The position numbers and the translations under genes are program-made. A stretch of DNA of 64,000 bases from Ficedula albicollis. Taxonomy: Eukaryota > Chordata > Aves > Passeriformes > Muscicapidae. Under the pieces are notes generated by a model. That model did not search any database. It had not been told where the DNA came from and worked only from the letters and a program-made list of their open reading frames with translations. The DNA lies in NCBI RefSeq assembly GCF_000247815.1, contig NC_021686.1:6735537-6799536 (forward strand), given 5' to 3'. Each line of letters starts with the position of its first letter. Position 1 is the first letter of the stretch. Of the stretch, positions 1-12,353 are shown piece after piece.

Positions 1-86
1 ATTGAGTCAATTACCCCAGTTCTCAGTGTTGTTTAAAGGCTGAGAATCCAAGTGGCAGGACAAAGAGGAAGATTACAAGGCTGAGC

Positions 87-371
87 TTAATCAGACAAGA
101 GAATTGCTCTTTTTTTGATCGCACAAGACGCATCAACTCTCTGGGAAAATTCCACAGTTTGAAGAGATCTTTTTGTACAGCCATCGACACTGGGCAAGTC
201 AGTGAGAAGCACACTGACATATGTTATGAATGAGCTACTAAACCCAAAAACAGAAAGGGAAGAAAATATCATTGGACAAATAAATAAAATATAAATACCC
301 TGGAAGAAAAAACTACTAGGTTTTGCCTTAGGAGAATCTTCTAAACCAAGAACTTCTGAAATGTACTGCAA
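87..371 (-). CDS. Possible further exon(s) of the apoB-like gene
   Basis: A minus-strand open stretch contains VDGC, then 17 residues, then C in VDASCAI (cysteine codons at 179-177 and 125-123). Family members have a disulphide pair of this sort in the N-terminal domain (19 residues apart in MTTP, 25 in apoB). A strong pyrimidine tract and acceptor (GGGTTTAG, exon starting at 234) lies upstream, and its phase would join exon 4. No convincing donor is visible, and the segment expected between exon 4 and the cysteine pair is too short, so an exon may be missing or the match may be chance. Confidence 0.3.
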   Translation of the reverse strand: MQYISEVLGLEDSPKAKPSSFFFQGIYILFICPMIFSSLSVFGFSSSFITYVSVLLTDLPSVDGCTKRSLQTVEFSQRVDASCAIKKRAILLSD

Positions 372-701
372 AACTCAAGATTCTGTAAAAGTAACATCTG
401 TAGCTATGAGAGCTGTGATCCACACATACTGCTAGAGGCCTGGGGGGATTTGTTCTCAGAATAATTTGAACTGTCTACTGTCCAAATGGTTTTACATACA
501 AAGGGATGAAAGTTATGTTGAAGAAAAACCTGTTTGGACCAAATGCCTATGGTGTTCATAACTGGATCATCATTTAGCAAAAAAAAAAAAAAAAGAAACC
601 CTAAAACTAAACAGAGTATGAAGCAGAGTTCAGTCGAACTGCTGCTAGCTATAAAGTTTCAAAAAACCACAAAAACCAGACCAGATTAGAAGGTTTTCTA
701 C

Positions 702-772
702 CTTAGACTGTCCATTTCCTTCAGAGACTCCTCTCTGGATGCAAAAGTTTTCTTAATGTGTACATCTTGCAC
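702..772 (-). CDS. ApoB-like gene, exon 4
   Basis: A 71-base exon after TTTGCTCCTAG. It enters in phase 0, exactly as exon 3 predicts, and ends at AG|GTAGAA, leaving two bases. It encodes VQDVHIKKTFASREESLKEM followed by DSL. This resembles the short connector after the first strands in family members (for example the KDVNVE region of MTTP). The donor is only moderately good, so the true 3' boundary could differ. Confidence 0.55.
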
Positions 773-3202
773 CTAGGAGCAAAGATTATAACAAATATAT
801 TTCATTGTCAAGAGGATTTATCACATCAGGATATCCACACTGAACATCACAGACTACAAACAAAAGCTCAGTGTTGCAACAGAACTGTATTATCCCCACC
901 TTCAGGTGGCATACCTGAGGCAATTTCCAGAAAGTTCTTCTATGAGGAAGTTTCTCTCACTATTAAACACATTCTATACAGGACTATTATATTCCTTTCG
1001 CTGTCAAACCACCAGCCAGTTAATTTTTACCCATGTGCTAGGACAGGGATAACTATCCTCTCCTTTGTTGGCCTCATGTATGTGTGCACTTAGCAGACAC
1101 AAGTCAACCCCCAGCAAAATCAAAGAATTATCCCCTCTGTTAACCTGAAGGAAATCCCAGGCAGCTGAGAAGTTTATTTTCCCTGCTGCCCCTGTAGTTC
1201 TAAAGCACTGTAGTTCTCCACCTGACCTACCACAGGGCTCACCCCAGGAGAAGCTCTGCAATCTGAAACTGCCCTGCTGCTCTTGTACTGAGACAGATCT
1301 CCTGTTGTGATGAATAAAGTGTTACAAGACTGAATGTGACACTGGGCGAGGAATGACACAAATCCAGCACATCATACAAGTTTCTCAAGTTCTCTTTAAA
1401 ATGCTTGCTATTTTAAAATTACTGCTACAGACATGAAAGTGCTTTAAAGTAAACCAAGTTCCTTACAATGACTGGTTTTATCTCTAGTTCTGCACTTCAT
1501 GTAACAAAACAGTGAAACTGTTGTGCCTCTTAGAAAAGAAAACAATTATTTACTTAATTTACTTTTAAAACTGGTAAAAAAAACACAAACAACTTTTAAT
1601 TTCAAGTTGTGGTGCATCAAAGCAATACTGCAACTCTAATTACGAGATCCAGAATTGAACTGGATTTTAATTACAAGAAAAACAAATCTTTGAAATGTAG
1701 CAATAACCCCAAAGCAAAATAAGATTCCACACCAGCTCATCCCAATCAGTCAAACAATTATGATATACTTACTTTCAAAGCCATCTGGCAATTTCCCAAT
1801 ACTTCAATGATCACTGTGCTCTCCAGAGAGATGCCACTGCTTTTGTAAATATTTCCCTGAGGGAATGTGTTGGTGACTGCTGAATACCTGTAGCTGTATC
1901 TAGCTCTTTTGGGGAAGTATGATGCACTGTATCCTAAGAAATAAACAAAAACAAAAACAAAAAACGGGGGTGTTTTTTTAGCCTATTAAACTTTCCCTTC
2001 TCTCTATTTGTTTTCTATTTTTTAATCTTTCAGCCACTGAAATCAGCTAAGCAAAGGGATGGATATTCAGATTGTTCCCTTCCCACTTGGACTTTCAATC
2101 TAAAGAATTGAGTTTCTGAAAGCACCCTGCCTGCTGGCCATAGCTCCTGTAGGGAGGGTGAAAAGACTTTTTGTCCATAGCTCCTGTAGGGAGGGTGAAA
2201 AGACTTACCTCTCCCAAGCACATAACCTTCAATTTCCTTCAAGGCAAGATGTTAATTTCCAAGGGCAGAAAAGGAAAGTAGTGCATTTACAGCACGATGC
2301 TCTTTCAACACCTTTCAGAGAGCAGCAAAGCAGGACCTTCACCACAGCAAGAAGAAATAGATCTGCCCTTCAAGCCCATGGTTGGGCTTAGTCCCACACA
2401 GGTTTAGTCCTTTGCTCAGCTCTAATGCTTAGGAGTTTTTCAGAGTTCACAGAAGGCAAACTTCAGGCAGGTGTGGGCCTGGTAAACCCTAGTGGAACTT
2501 CTCTGCTACTTACACGAATGCTGATCACTCAGACATAAGTGCCATTCTTCTCAGAACACAACATCCTGCAGAAGTTTTCAAATTCCTCTTTCCTTATCAT
2601 ATAAAAAGCCTGAATACAATCTTGTTTTACTCACCTGCACATTCTGAAAAACAGGAAGCTCCATAACTTAACCTCTCTGAGGATCCTGCAATGACAGGTA
2701 ACAGAAAAGAAAAGAAGAGCAAATTAGTGTGCAGCTCAGCATGGACCTGCTGCTTCTCAATTTCACTGAAATTACTGAAATCAAAGCATGGTCCTCAAAA
2801 TAAATAAATTCATGAGGGTTTTTCTATAAAGTATACAGACTGACACAATCTCACTATTTCTGTTGCTTTCCCCAGAATGCTGAAGGAAGGTCCACTATTT
2901 AATGCATCATTTCCAGGAAGGGTGCTCTCCCACCTGCCCAGTACCACCCAAAGAGCTCAGTAAAGCAAACTGCTACACTATACTAAAAATCCAGACAAAG
3001 CTGCTACAGAATTACTACAAACCTACAAGCTGCAATGTGATTCTCTGAAGTTTTGCCAGTGAGAATATTTCTTAGCAGAAGTATTCTGCATTGACAGAGA
3101 CCAATCTTAGCAGAGGAAAAATTTCTTCTACTTACCCCCTGAAGCTCCAGCCACAACAGCACAGAGTAAAATGATGGCAAGCAACCCTGTGGCCATTGAC
3201 AT
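702..3202 (-). CDS. ApoB-like large lipid transfer protein gene, 5' exons (partial)
   Basis: Seen: four minus-strand exons with good splice sites and compatible phases: 3202-3136, 2685-2635, 1933-1773 and 772-702. They join to an open frame of 116 codons that leaves the window at its left side. Residues 1-22 form a typical signal peptide (hydrophobic GLLAIILLCAVVAGA). The mature start has two cysteines, then FPKRARYSYRYSAV and IEVLGNCQMALK. Family knowledge: apolipoprotein B begins the same way, with FKHLRKYTYNYEA and LEVPQLCSFILK at matching spacing, and also has a signal exon, a very short exon 2 and a third exon ending near this point. Inference: the gene encodes a secreted or ER-luminal lipid-binding protein of the apoB/MTTP/vitellogenin family. 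It is not plain APOB or MTTP by sequence, and which member it is cannot be told from about 116 residues. It could be a degenerating copy, but no stop or frameshift is seen in these exons. Confidence 0.68.
1773..1933 (-). CDS. ApoB-like gene, exon 3 (start of lipoprotein N-terminal domain)
   Basis: A 161-base exon between TTCTTAG and GTAAGT, leaving in phase 0. It encodes 53 whole codons beginning YSASYFPKRARYSYRYSAV and ending VLGNCQMALK. The alternating Y-x-Y-x-Y strand and the later V-x-x-x-C-x-x-x-L-K line up with the first strands of apoB. This exon carries most of the family signal. Confidence 0.72.
2138..2206. repeat. Two-copy tandem duplication, offset 37 bp
   Basis: A unit beginning CCATAGCTCCTGTAGGGAGG occurs at 2138 and again at 2175, without visible differences over 32 bases. 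It lies in the intron between exons 2 and 3 of the apoB-like gene. Confidence 0.9.
2635..2685 (-). CDS. ApoB-like gene, exon 2
   Basis: A 51-base exon between CATTGCAG and GTGAGT. It enters with two bases completing a Gly codon and leaves with one base. It encodes SSERLSYGASCFSECA, supplying two cysteines before the beta-sheet domain. Such a tiny second exon is also found in apoB. Confidence 0.7.
3136..3202 (-). CDS. ApoB-like gene, exon 1 coding part (signal peptide)
   Basis: It starts at the ATG whose first base is 3202; a second in-frame ATG lies two codons later (3196) and either could be used. It encodes 22 residues plus one base, ending at a GTAAG donor. The hydrophobic core and small residues (AGASG) before the junction suggest cleavage at or near the end of the exon. 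An acceptor-like TTTTCTTTCAG ends at 3272 on the minus strand, so an upstream noncoding exon is possible. Confidence 0.72.
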
Positions 3203-5190
3203 CACCTCCTCAGACCAGAAGTTAACGAAAACACATCAGTTCTGCTCTCAAAGGCACCTCTGAGCAAGGCACTGAAAGAAAATTTCCTTCACAAAGCAGG
3301 AGCTCACTATTTCAACTCCCCTCTTCCAGACAGAGGAGGGGCTCTGGCAGGGTAGGTTGCAGAGGGGAGGGGGAGGTTGTAGTAAGGGGGAGAGACAGAC
3401 TTACACAACCACTGATCCCATCCCCAACAGCATTTCAGCCTTTTTGTAAGAGAAGAGAAAGATAAGTTAATGTGTTAGAAATCCCACAAAACTGCAAGGA
3501 AATTAAGTATATGGCATCATAACAGAGCACATGCTCAGAACAATCCCATGCAGTGAGTTTAAACTAAATAAATAAATGTAAAAGTCACCCTGGCAATCAC
3601 TTCTTGATGATTAATCAGCCAAAAAAAAAGCACATAGGATGAAAGCCAGAGCTTTGGAACTAAATGGAAGGTATTTCCATTGGGAGCAAGCAAATTCATG
3701 GGAGGCAGTTCATCTTGCCAAACAAAGTCCCAAACCTTAAATGGGTGAAATGATGTGTGAATAATCAGAGATTTCTTTGCGGAAAATTACTTGCTGAGTT
3801 TGCCATTTTTACTCTGTTAAGCTACTCAGTCTGGTACTCAATCTCATTTTTCATTTAAGAGTACAGCTCATTTGGGCATGGTATGTACTCCATGTAAGCA
3901 ATCATTTAGCTCTTGGTCTACTATCAGCAATATGGACAGAAGCAGGAAAGTTAATTGCTGGGCAGGAACATAAAAACATGATGAAGTTACCAGAAAATTG
4001 CTATATTGTGACAATTCTTTTCTTGAATCACTACTATTGCCCAGTTTCCACACCAGCCTGACTTTTAACTGTTTATATAATAAGATTTTTCAACATATTT
4101 CACGTAGCTATTAAGAAAAAACCTTTAAAGCATAAAATTTGCATCCAAGTCAGTAGGAACATCAACACTGAAATTAGAGAGAATTTCTGCTTTATCATGA
4201 CACTGGTTCAAGTGCAGAGTATAACTTAGGTTTTCTAAAATAATCTAATTTGCATTTTAGTCTCAAGTTTTAACTTTGTAGCTTCCCATTTCTTAGGGAA
4301 GAAACTATACTAATAAAAAAAGAAGAAAAACATCTTATGGTAGGATTGTGAGCATGCTCAAGAATTTATAAATCTGAGCTTGCTTGGATCTTGACAATTT
4401 CATAGGCCCAAGAACAGAGAAATTAATGATTAAAACTCTAGGGGTTTTTTTGATAAAAACATTTCAAACAGCTGTTTTCAGAAGAGCACAAATCTGGGGC
4501 AGTTTTTATTAAAATATCTAAATTAAGAATTAAATTCCTGAATAGCAGCTAGGTCCTAAATGCACACTGAAGTCAAACCTTTAAGATACAATATCACAAA
4601 GTTGAAGAGTCCTGTGCACATGGCTCATGTGACATCCCTCATGTAGTGATTGGCAAATGCAGGATGGAGCCCAAGACTCAACATCTCGTAAACATTTTTT
4701 CCTACCTCACACTAGGTGAGCTTTTTCTTAAAAATCAAAACATTATCCCCAAAACATGCAGAATAAGAATCTCCTGAAGAGAAATTTCCAGCATATTGCT
4801 GTCCTTGATAATCTTTAAAAATGGAAGAAAATCTGGCATGCGTGCTGCAAAACACACTGGTTTAATGACACACAAGAGACCCACGCTGGCTTTAAGTCTC
4901 AGAAAAGTATTCATCCATTCTAATGGACACTGTACTCAAGTTTGGAAAATGAATTTAATAAAAAGTACCATCTGTCACATAACAGGGTATGCCTGTCTGT
5001 GGACACTGGGAACTGTTCACCATGGTTGCCAAGAAAGCCTGAACTTTTACAAACTGGCAAACTCTGCTTTAAATAGGCCCCACAAATAATATTAAATTAA
5101 TATTATCGTAACACTGACGTTCAGCCCCAACAGCTGAAGGCAGAAGGAAAGTGCCCTTGGCCAGGATCCCACTCCCAGCTGTGTTCTCGC
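3203..5190. other. 5' flank of apoB-like gene; no gene seen
   Basis: AT-rich DNA with no convincing exon. A G/A-rich patch at 3350-3405 lies just upstream of the apoB-like start and may belong to its promoter; no TATA box is evident there. The rest shows no recognisable repeat. Confidence 0.5.
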
Positions 5191-5195
5191 CCCGC

Positions 5196-6130
5196 ACAGC
5201 GCCGAGTGTGTCCCGGAGCAGCGCCCCGCACAGAGCCGAGCGCGACCCGGAGCAGCGCCCCTCACAGAGCCGAGCGTGACCCGGAGCAGCGCCCCTCACG
5301 GCGCCGAGCGCGTCCCGGAGCAGCGCCCCTCACGGAGCCGAGCGTGACCCGGAGCAGCGCCCCGCACAGAGCCGAGCGTGACCCGGAGCAGCGCCCCTCA
5401 CGGCGCCGAGCGCGTCCCGGAGCAGCGCCCCTCACGGAGCCGAGCGTGACCCGGAGCAGCGCCCCGCACAGAGCCGAGCGTGACCCGGAGCAGCGCCCCT
5501 CACGGCGCCGAGCGCGTCCCGGAGCAGCGCCCCTCACGGAGCCGAGCGTGACCCGGAGCAGCGCCCCGCACAGAGCCGAGCGTGACCCGGAGCAGCGCCC
5601 CTCACGGCGCCGAGCGCGTCCCGGAGCAGCGCCCCTCACGGAGCCGAGCGTGACCCGGAGCAGCGCCCCGCACAGAGCCGAGCGTGACCCGGAGCAGCGC
5701 CCCTCACGGCGCCGAGCGTGACCCGGAGCAGCGCCCCGCACAGAGCCGAGCGTGACCCGGAGCAGCGCCCCTCACGGCGCCGAGCGTGACCCGGAGCAGC
5801 GCCCCGCACAGAGCCGAGCGTGACCCGGAGCAGCGCCCCTCACGGCGCCGAGCGTGACCCGGAGCAGCGCCCCGCACAGAGCCGAGCGTGACCCGGAGCA
5901 GCGCCCCTCACGGCGCCGAGCGTGACCCGGAGCAGCGCCCCGCACAGAGCCGAGCGTGACCCGGAGCAGCGCCCCTCACGGCGCCGAGCGTGACCCGGAG
6001 CAGCGCCCCGCACAGAGCCGAGCGTGACCCGGAGCAGCGCCCCTCACGGCGCCGAGCGCGTCCCGGAGCAGCGCCCCTCACAGAGCCGAGCGTGACCCGG
6101 AGCAGAGCCCCGCACAGAGCCGAGCGCGAC
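5196..6130. repeat. GC-rich 34-bp minisatellite with higher-order structure
   Basis: About 27 copies of a 34-base unit, core GACCCGGAGCAGCGCCCC, each with several CpGs. Three monomer variants differ after GCGCCC: A (GCACAGAG), B (CTCACGGCG followed by GCGTCCC) and C (CTCACGGAG). From about 5220 to 5700 they cycle mainly as A-B-C (102-bp period). From about 5700 to 6050 they alternate A-B' (68-bp period), where B' carries CGTGACC in place of CGCGTCC. Long open frames on both strands follow from the absence of stops in the unit and are not genes. Confidence 0.95.
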
Positions 6131-6404
6131 CGGCAGCGCTCCGGGGGCAGCAGCCCGAACACCCCCCCATCTCTGGAGAAAACGCAGCAAAAGCACTGCG
6201 AGGCGCCAACGCTTTCCAGGGCGTTTCCCAAGCCGAAATTAAGCGGTGGAGGGGCCACCTGTCCGCCCCAGGGCTGTGGCAGCGGCCGCTCCCCGGCGGG
6301 CCGTCCCCAGGCTCGGCCCCGAGCGCCGAGGAGCAGCCGAGGAACCCGCGGGGCGGGAGCGGGCAGAGCGAAAGGGTCAGCGATGGCTGCCCCGAAACAG
6401 CGTG
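6131..6404. other. CpG-rich block between minisatellite and CR1
   Basis: A GC- and CpG-dense single-copy stretch (for example GCGGCCGC near 6283 and GCGGGGCGGGAGCGGGC near 6350). It looks like a CpG island and could be a promoter or a remnant of one. No splice-supported exon or start is recognisable in either direction. Confidence 0.45.
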
Positions 6405-6780
6405 ACCGGGCCGCACCTCCAGTCCGGCGTCCAGTCCTGGGCCTCCCGCAACAAGGACACTGAGCTGGTGCAGCATGCCCAGAGACGTGCACTGGAGCTT
6501 TTCATCAACACTGATGAGCAACAGCTGAGGGAGCTGGGGGCCCCAGCCTGGAGAAAAGGAGTCTCAGGAGGGACCTTCCCTTTCAGCTGGGTGAAAGAGT
6601 GGTCAGGCATTGCAACAGGCTATGCAGGGAAGTGCTGGAATCACCATCCCTGGAAGCATTCAGAAAATATGTCCACGTGATGCTTCGGGGCATGGCTGAA
6701 AGGTGGAGCTGGCAGGTTGATGGTTGGACTCGGTGATCTCAGAGGTCGTTTCCAACCTTAGCAATACTATGATTCTGTTA
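6405..6780 (+). mobile_element. CR1 LINE fragment, 3' end
   Basis: The sequence runs through CR1 3' landmarks: GTCCAGTCCTGGGCCTCCCG, CTGAGGGAGCTGGGG, TGGTTGGACTCGGTGATCTC, TTTCCAACCTTAGC and a final TATGATTCTGT. It is diverged, truncated at its 5' side, and in plus orientation. Confidence 0.85.
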
Positions 6781-9700
6781 TCCTAAAAAAAAAATTCTTC
6801 AGCGCTACTTCATGAACAACAAAAGCATTTTACAAGGCAACTTCTGTACTAGTTACTAAGACTTAGAGCACTCAGATTAGCATCATGAGAAGGTACTTCA
6901 GAGGCTGTGGGGAACAAGAGAGAAAAATTGCTTTGGGTTTGTCTCTTTTCACCCCTAATGCTTTTGTGAACCCCTTGCTGTCACATTCAGATGCACTGTG
7001 GCTTTAAGTCCTAGAGCAGTGTCTGTCGTACACCCTGTTAATGCAATAGTCCTCTGGAAGCTGCTTTTTGGGGGTAATATTTTGTTACAAGGACAAAGCT
7101 GTAGTGTGAAGCAAAACAGCCAAACACAAAAGGACTTTCAAAAAGCCACCTACTCACTCTTGGTTTATTCTCAACTTGGGCACAGCTACTTTCAGCACCT
7201 CCAGACCACAGAATTACCTATTCAGACATTAAATTTTCAAGTTCTTAAACCACCCCCCCAAAAGAAAAATCAATTTTAAGTGGTCATAAATCAGTAGGTT
7301 TCACATGCACCTTTTAGCATCCTAGGTGTTTAGGTGTGAAAAAGTACTAAGATGCTCATTGGCAAGTTTTTTTTTTATACTGGATTAATACCCAGCATAT
7401 CATACATGTGAGTATTTATCTCACAAAAAATATATTAAAAGTCATCCTAAAGAAAAATTCATCTCACATTGCAGGATCTTATGAAGCAAATAGGAACACA
7501 AAGTTAATTTCCTATAAAATACAAGCACCTAAACTACAAAAACTTTACAGCTTTGCCACAGGATTTGCACTTAGTTTTTCCTCCAAGGATGACATTATTG
7601 TATACTCCATTATTGACCTCCTGCCACTCAGTTATGAATTATTAACTAGGTTTGAGTAGACAAATAATTTTTTAAAAAAATCCCTTGTGGTTAGACTGCC
7701 AGAAGTACTTTCACAAACACTGCAATAAACAGCAGCTTCTTAAAACCCCTCTGAACTTTCTTAACAACTCCCTGTTGTAGGGCTATCAGCCCTAAATTGT
7801 TTTAACAATTTTCATTTTTGATCCCCTTTGCATGACAAAACAAGTTTATTTCCTTCTGGCTCAAACTTCATCAGAATTTGAACATTGTGCAAGTTCTGTC
7901 TATCAAAAATAGAAGCCTAATGAAAATAACACTGTCAAAGTGTAAAAGAAAGCAAAGTAATCCTAGAAAGCTCATGAAGGTGCGTGTAGGGAATCTGTAA
8001 TGAATCTGTAATGTGAGGCTGGAGTATTCCAGATGGTCTGTGCTTCTTCCTTGTGTGAAAACAGCTAAAGTCCATAAGGACAGCATAGCTCCTTCTGTAT
8101 CTTACCTTATCAAGGAAAAACTATTCATACAACACTCACTACTGAAATAACACCAAAGTTGCTTAATAAAAATAATAAATATCAGTGCAATAAAACAAAT
8201 TTGTTTGAGGTACTAACCTTGCCTTCCTGTGCTTTCTGCACCCCAGAAAAAACAATCAAACAAAAATTTAGATGCTGAAAGAAAGGAGGATATTCTCACA
8301 TGATTAATAGGGATTCTTTCCTACTTATATATATTCCTGGTATGTCAATGTGGAGCCATATTTATATGTGTTTGTTTAGTTTCATTGCAAGTGAAAGTTT
8401 TACCAACAGTTTTAATTGAAAAAATATATCTAGTCCACAGGTTGTAGGAAAACAACACATTTTCAGTGTGGCTCTGTGGGGCAGTTGGTCTGCAAGGCAT
8501 GCAATGCCATTTATCAGAGACTTGGCCCAGGTGATACTCTGAAAAATTTCTCCCTTCACTTAACATTTCAGTCATCCATGTGTTTGGAAACATTCCAAAT
8601 ATTTTAATTTTCCAATTACAAGCAGTAGATAGGAAAGACAAAGTTTTTATTTTAAATAGAGTCAGTCTTAAAAACAAAGAGTAATTTCAACATAATCAAA
8701 CACAAAGTGCTTTCATACAAAGCAAGTTATATCCTGCATTTGTTTGTCCAAGGTAGGTTTAACAAAGCAGGTTACTTTGGCACAGTCTGTATATCATTCC
8801 ATACACAAGAGAACAAACACAGGCTTTGCATTTAAGGAAACACAGCTATAGAAGGGGCAGCAGAAAGCCTTGCAGAATGCTGCATTAGAAGGAAGAGCTG
8901 CCAACATTGTGTGTCCATACAAGGAACTTAAAGAGAATCAACGGACTGTCCACATAAATCAAAACAAACATTTTTTTGGTATTTTGCATTCTGATTCCAA
9001 CACCTCAGATTTTCCAACCATCACTTTGGAAAGAAAAGGGGAGCTAAGGGAATAACAACTGGAAGACTTACCAAATGAATATATGGCAGGATTACGCAGA
9101 CCAGACTGACAGGGTACTAAAAGAATTAAAAATCATCCCCACCATGCAAGCATATCCCAAGTTTGGAAACACTGTGAGCTTCATTGCTTCCTTCTCTCTT
9201 GCTCTGACAATAAACTGACAAGAAGCACATTTTCTGTGACACCCAGTATTCTCCTTCCCAGGAAGGCACAAGACTTGCTCATGTCACCAGAACAGAAAAT
9301 TCAATGCAGCATCAGCCAAGCCCTTCAAGAACACAGAGAGCAGTATGGTGGTACACCAGCAGACAAAAGCACTTGTTGGTACCACGTCATCATGTCAAGA
9401 AGGACAGCTACAAAACTACCAGCTTTTTATCTCCTTCATCCTCTTGCCAGTTAGTAGCTGCTGATGTACATTCGTACAACATGAGACCAGAAAGGAGACC
9501 AGGAAGCTTTTCCACATACATAAGGAAGCTCTTAAATCACTTGCAGACTGACTCACAAGCAAGACCAGTTAACAAAATCTAAATTAAGACAAGGCCTAGA
9601 GATTGTACATCATCTACAAAATTACTGTATTTCAAACATAAAGTATTGAAAGACTTGAAAAACTAACTTACACCAAATACTTACAGAAAGCACATTTGGT

Positions 9701-9825
9701 AAGAACAGTAAATGCAGTATTTCTTATTCGTATTTATTTTAGCTTTTTACTTTTACAGATATTAATACAGTGTTACTAACATAGCCTTTTTAAAATACCT
9801 GTCTGCCTTTTCTGGACAGGTATCA
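6781..9825. other. Intergenic AT-rich DNA
   Basis: Open frames here are short and lack splice or codon support. A small repeat of GAATCTGTAAT lies near 7990-8012. No RNA gene or recognisable element was seen. Confidence 0.5.
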
Positions 9826-10051
9826 TTTAGGTTGGACATTAGGAAGATTTTTACAGAAAGGGTGATCAGACATTGGAATGTGCCAGGGAGATGGTGGAGT
9901 CAAGGTTCCTGGAGGTATTTAAAAAAAAGTTTGGGTGCAGTATTCAGCACCATGGTCTGGTTGATAAGGTGGCATTAGGATACAGGCTGGACATGATGTC
10001 CTCAAAGGCCTTTTCCAACCCAGCTGATTTTGTGATTCGGATTCTGTGATA
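9826..10051 (+). mobile_element. CR1 LINE fragment, 3' end
   Basis: Starts near GGTTGGACATTAGGAAGATT and continues with the diverged CR1 3'UTR pattern (TTCCTGGAGGTATTTAAA, GGCTGGACATGATGTCCTCA, CCTTTTCCAACCCAGC), ending in TGTGATTCGGATTCTGTGAT. Plus orientation, 5'-truncated, old. Confidence 0.85.
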
Positions 10052-11076
10052 TGCATCAAAATGTTGTTCGATCAAATTGCTTATGACACAGAAATTACTT
10101 TAACCTGCAGAGACTCATTCCCTAATTTTTTGTGATTATCATCTTAAGCATAACCAGCTTAAGTTTCTAAAAGCAGAACTCATCTTTAATTTTATTTAGA
10201 AAAATCGGAGAAACTCCTTAACAAACATTTTACCTTCTTAATAAAGAAATAATAATTAATGAGCAGGTCAACAACTAAAAGCCCAGGCGTTTTATTTATG
10301 TGTTTCAGGTGGAATTCAAGCCTTAAGATAAGGCTAAGGTTTGTTTATGATTGATCAGCTGACTTAAGTAAACGTACAAGGAAGTTTTCCAATGTTCTAA
10401 CCAAGGCTCTCCAGGCATTTCACTGGGGTGAGGAAAACACTTCACAGACTTTCAATCAGCAGTAAGAAAGCCTCCAGCCTAACAAAAACCACTGAACAAG
10501 TATCTTCTATATGAACATCTTTACTTCAGATTAGAGACATGACTAGACCTGAAACTGGCAAGAAAATTCAGATACTAGATTCAATCACTATTTTTGCACA
10601 ACTACCAGAGTTGTCCATTTGGAAAAGCTACCTCCAAGAAGGAAGAAGCCTTTAGGTTTGGTTATCTTCCACCTACAGAAGTTTTAAAATTAATTCTAGT
10701 GCTCATGAAAAGATGACGACAAACCATTTCTTTTTTCAAAGAGAAGTACCTGTCTCTGAGACAACTCCCTGCAAGTTCATAAACAGTGCTGCTGCCAAAG
10801 CATGAGCCTAAATAGTTCTCCATACACATCCTCCTCTTGTTCTGTGCTGAGACTTTACAGTCTCAATGCAAGCACAGTGTGCAACATGCTCGAGACAAGA
10901 TTAATCGAAGAACATCACCAACCTGTTCTGCATAAAGCAAAAAGGGAAACACTCCATTGCTCTCCACTGGTGCTGGATTGAGTGGACCATACAGATTAGG
11001 TATGCTTTTTACAGACCTAAGTGAGACTCCTCTCAAGCAAATGCGTATTCAAACCATCCAGCAACAAACATCACTT
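10052..11076. other. LITAF 3' flank or extended 3'UTR
   Basis: Single-copy DNA just downstream of LITAF. Several TTTATT strings (AATAAA on the minus strand), for example near 10190 and 10290, could serve a longer LITAF transcript. Mammalian LITAF has a long 3'UTR, so part of this interval may be transcribed, but nothing here proves it. Confidence 0.4.
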
Positions 11077-11082
11077 TTTATT
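11077..11082 (-). terminator. LITAF: Candidate proximal poly(A) signal of LITAF
   Basis: AATAAA on the minus strand, about 110 bases past the LITAF stop codon. It would give a short 3'UTR; alternative distal signals further left are possible. Confidence 0.4.
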
Positions 11083-11189
11083 GGTTTCCACTGAAAGGAT
11101 GCACAGAAAAAACATGAAGTCTCTATGAAGCTTCAGAGAGGGCTTGTAGAGGTGCTAAAGAACTTCATCAATCAATGTTTAAACACTGC

Positions 11190-12353
<1,164 letters not shown>

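Noticed and set aside
1004..1359. Minus-strand frames between apoB-like exons 3 and 4
   Set aside because: Exon 3 already joins exon 4 in phase, and no acceptor-donor pair here keeps the frame.
5196..6130. Repeat array as a CRISPR-like structure
   Set aside because: Units are contiguous with no unique spacers, and the genome is animal.
5206..6463. Long open frames on both strands rich in Arg, Ala, Gly
   Set aside because: They are translations of the 34-bp minisatellite and adjoining CpG-rich DNA; openness follows from lack of stops in the unit and occurs on both strands.
6246..6680. 144-codon plus-strand frame
   Set aside because: Runs from CpG-rich DNA into the CR1 fragment; no homology to a cellular protein.
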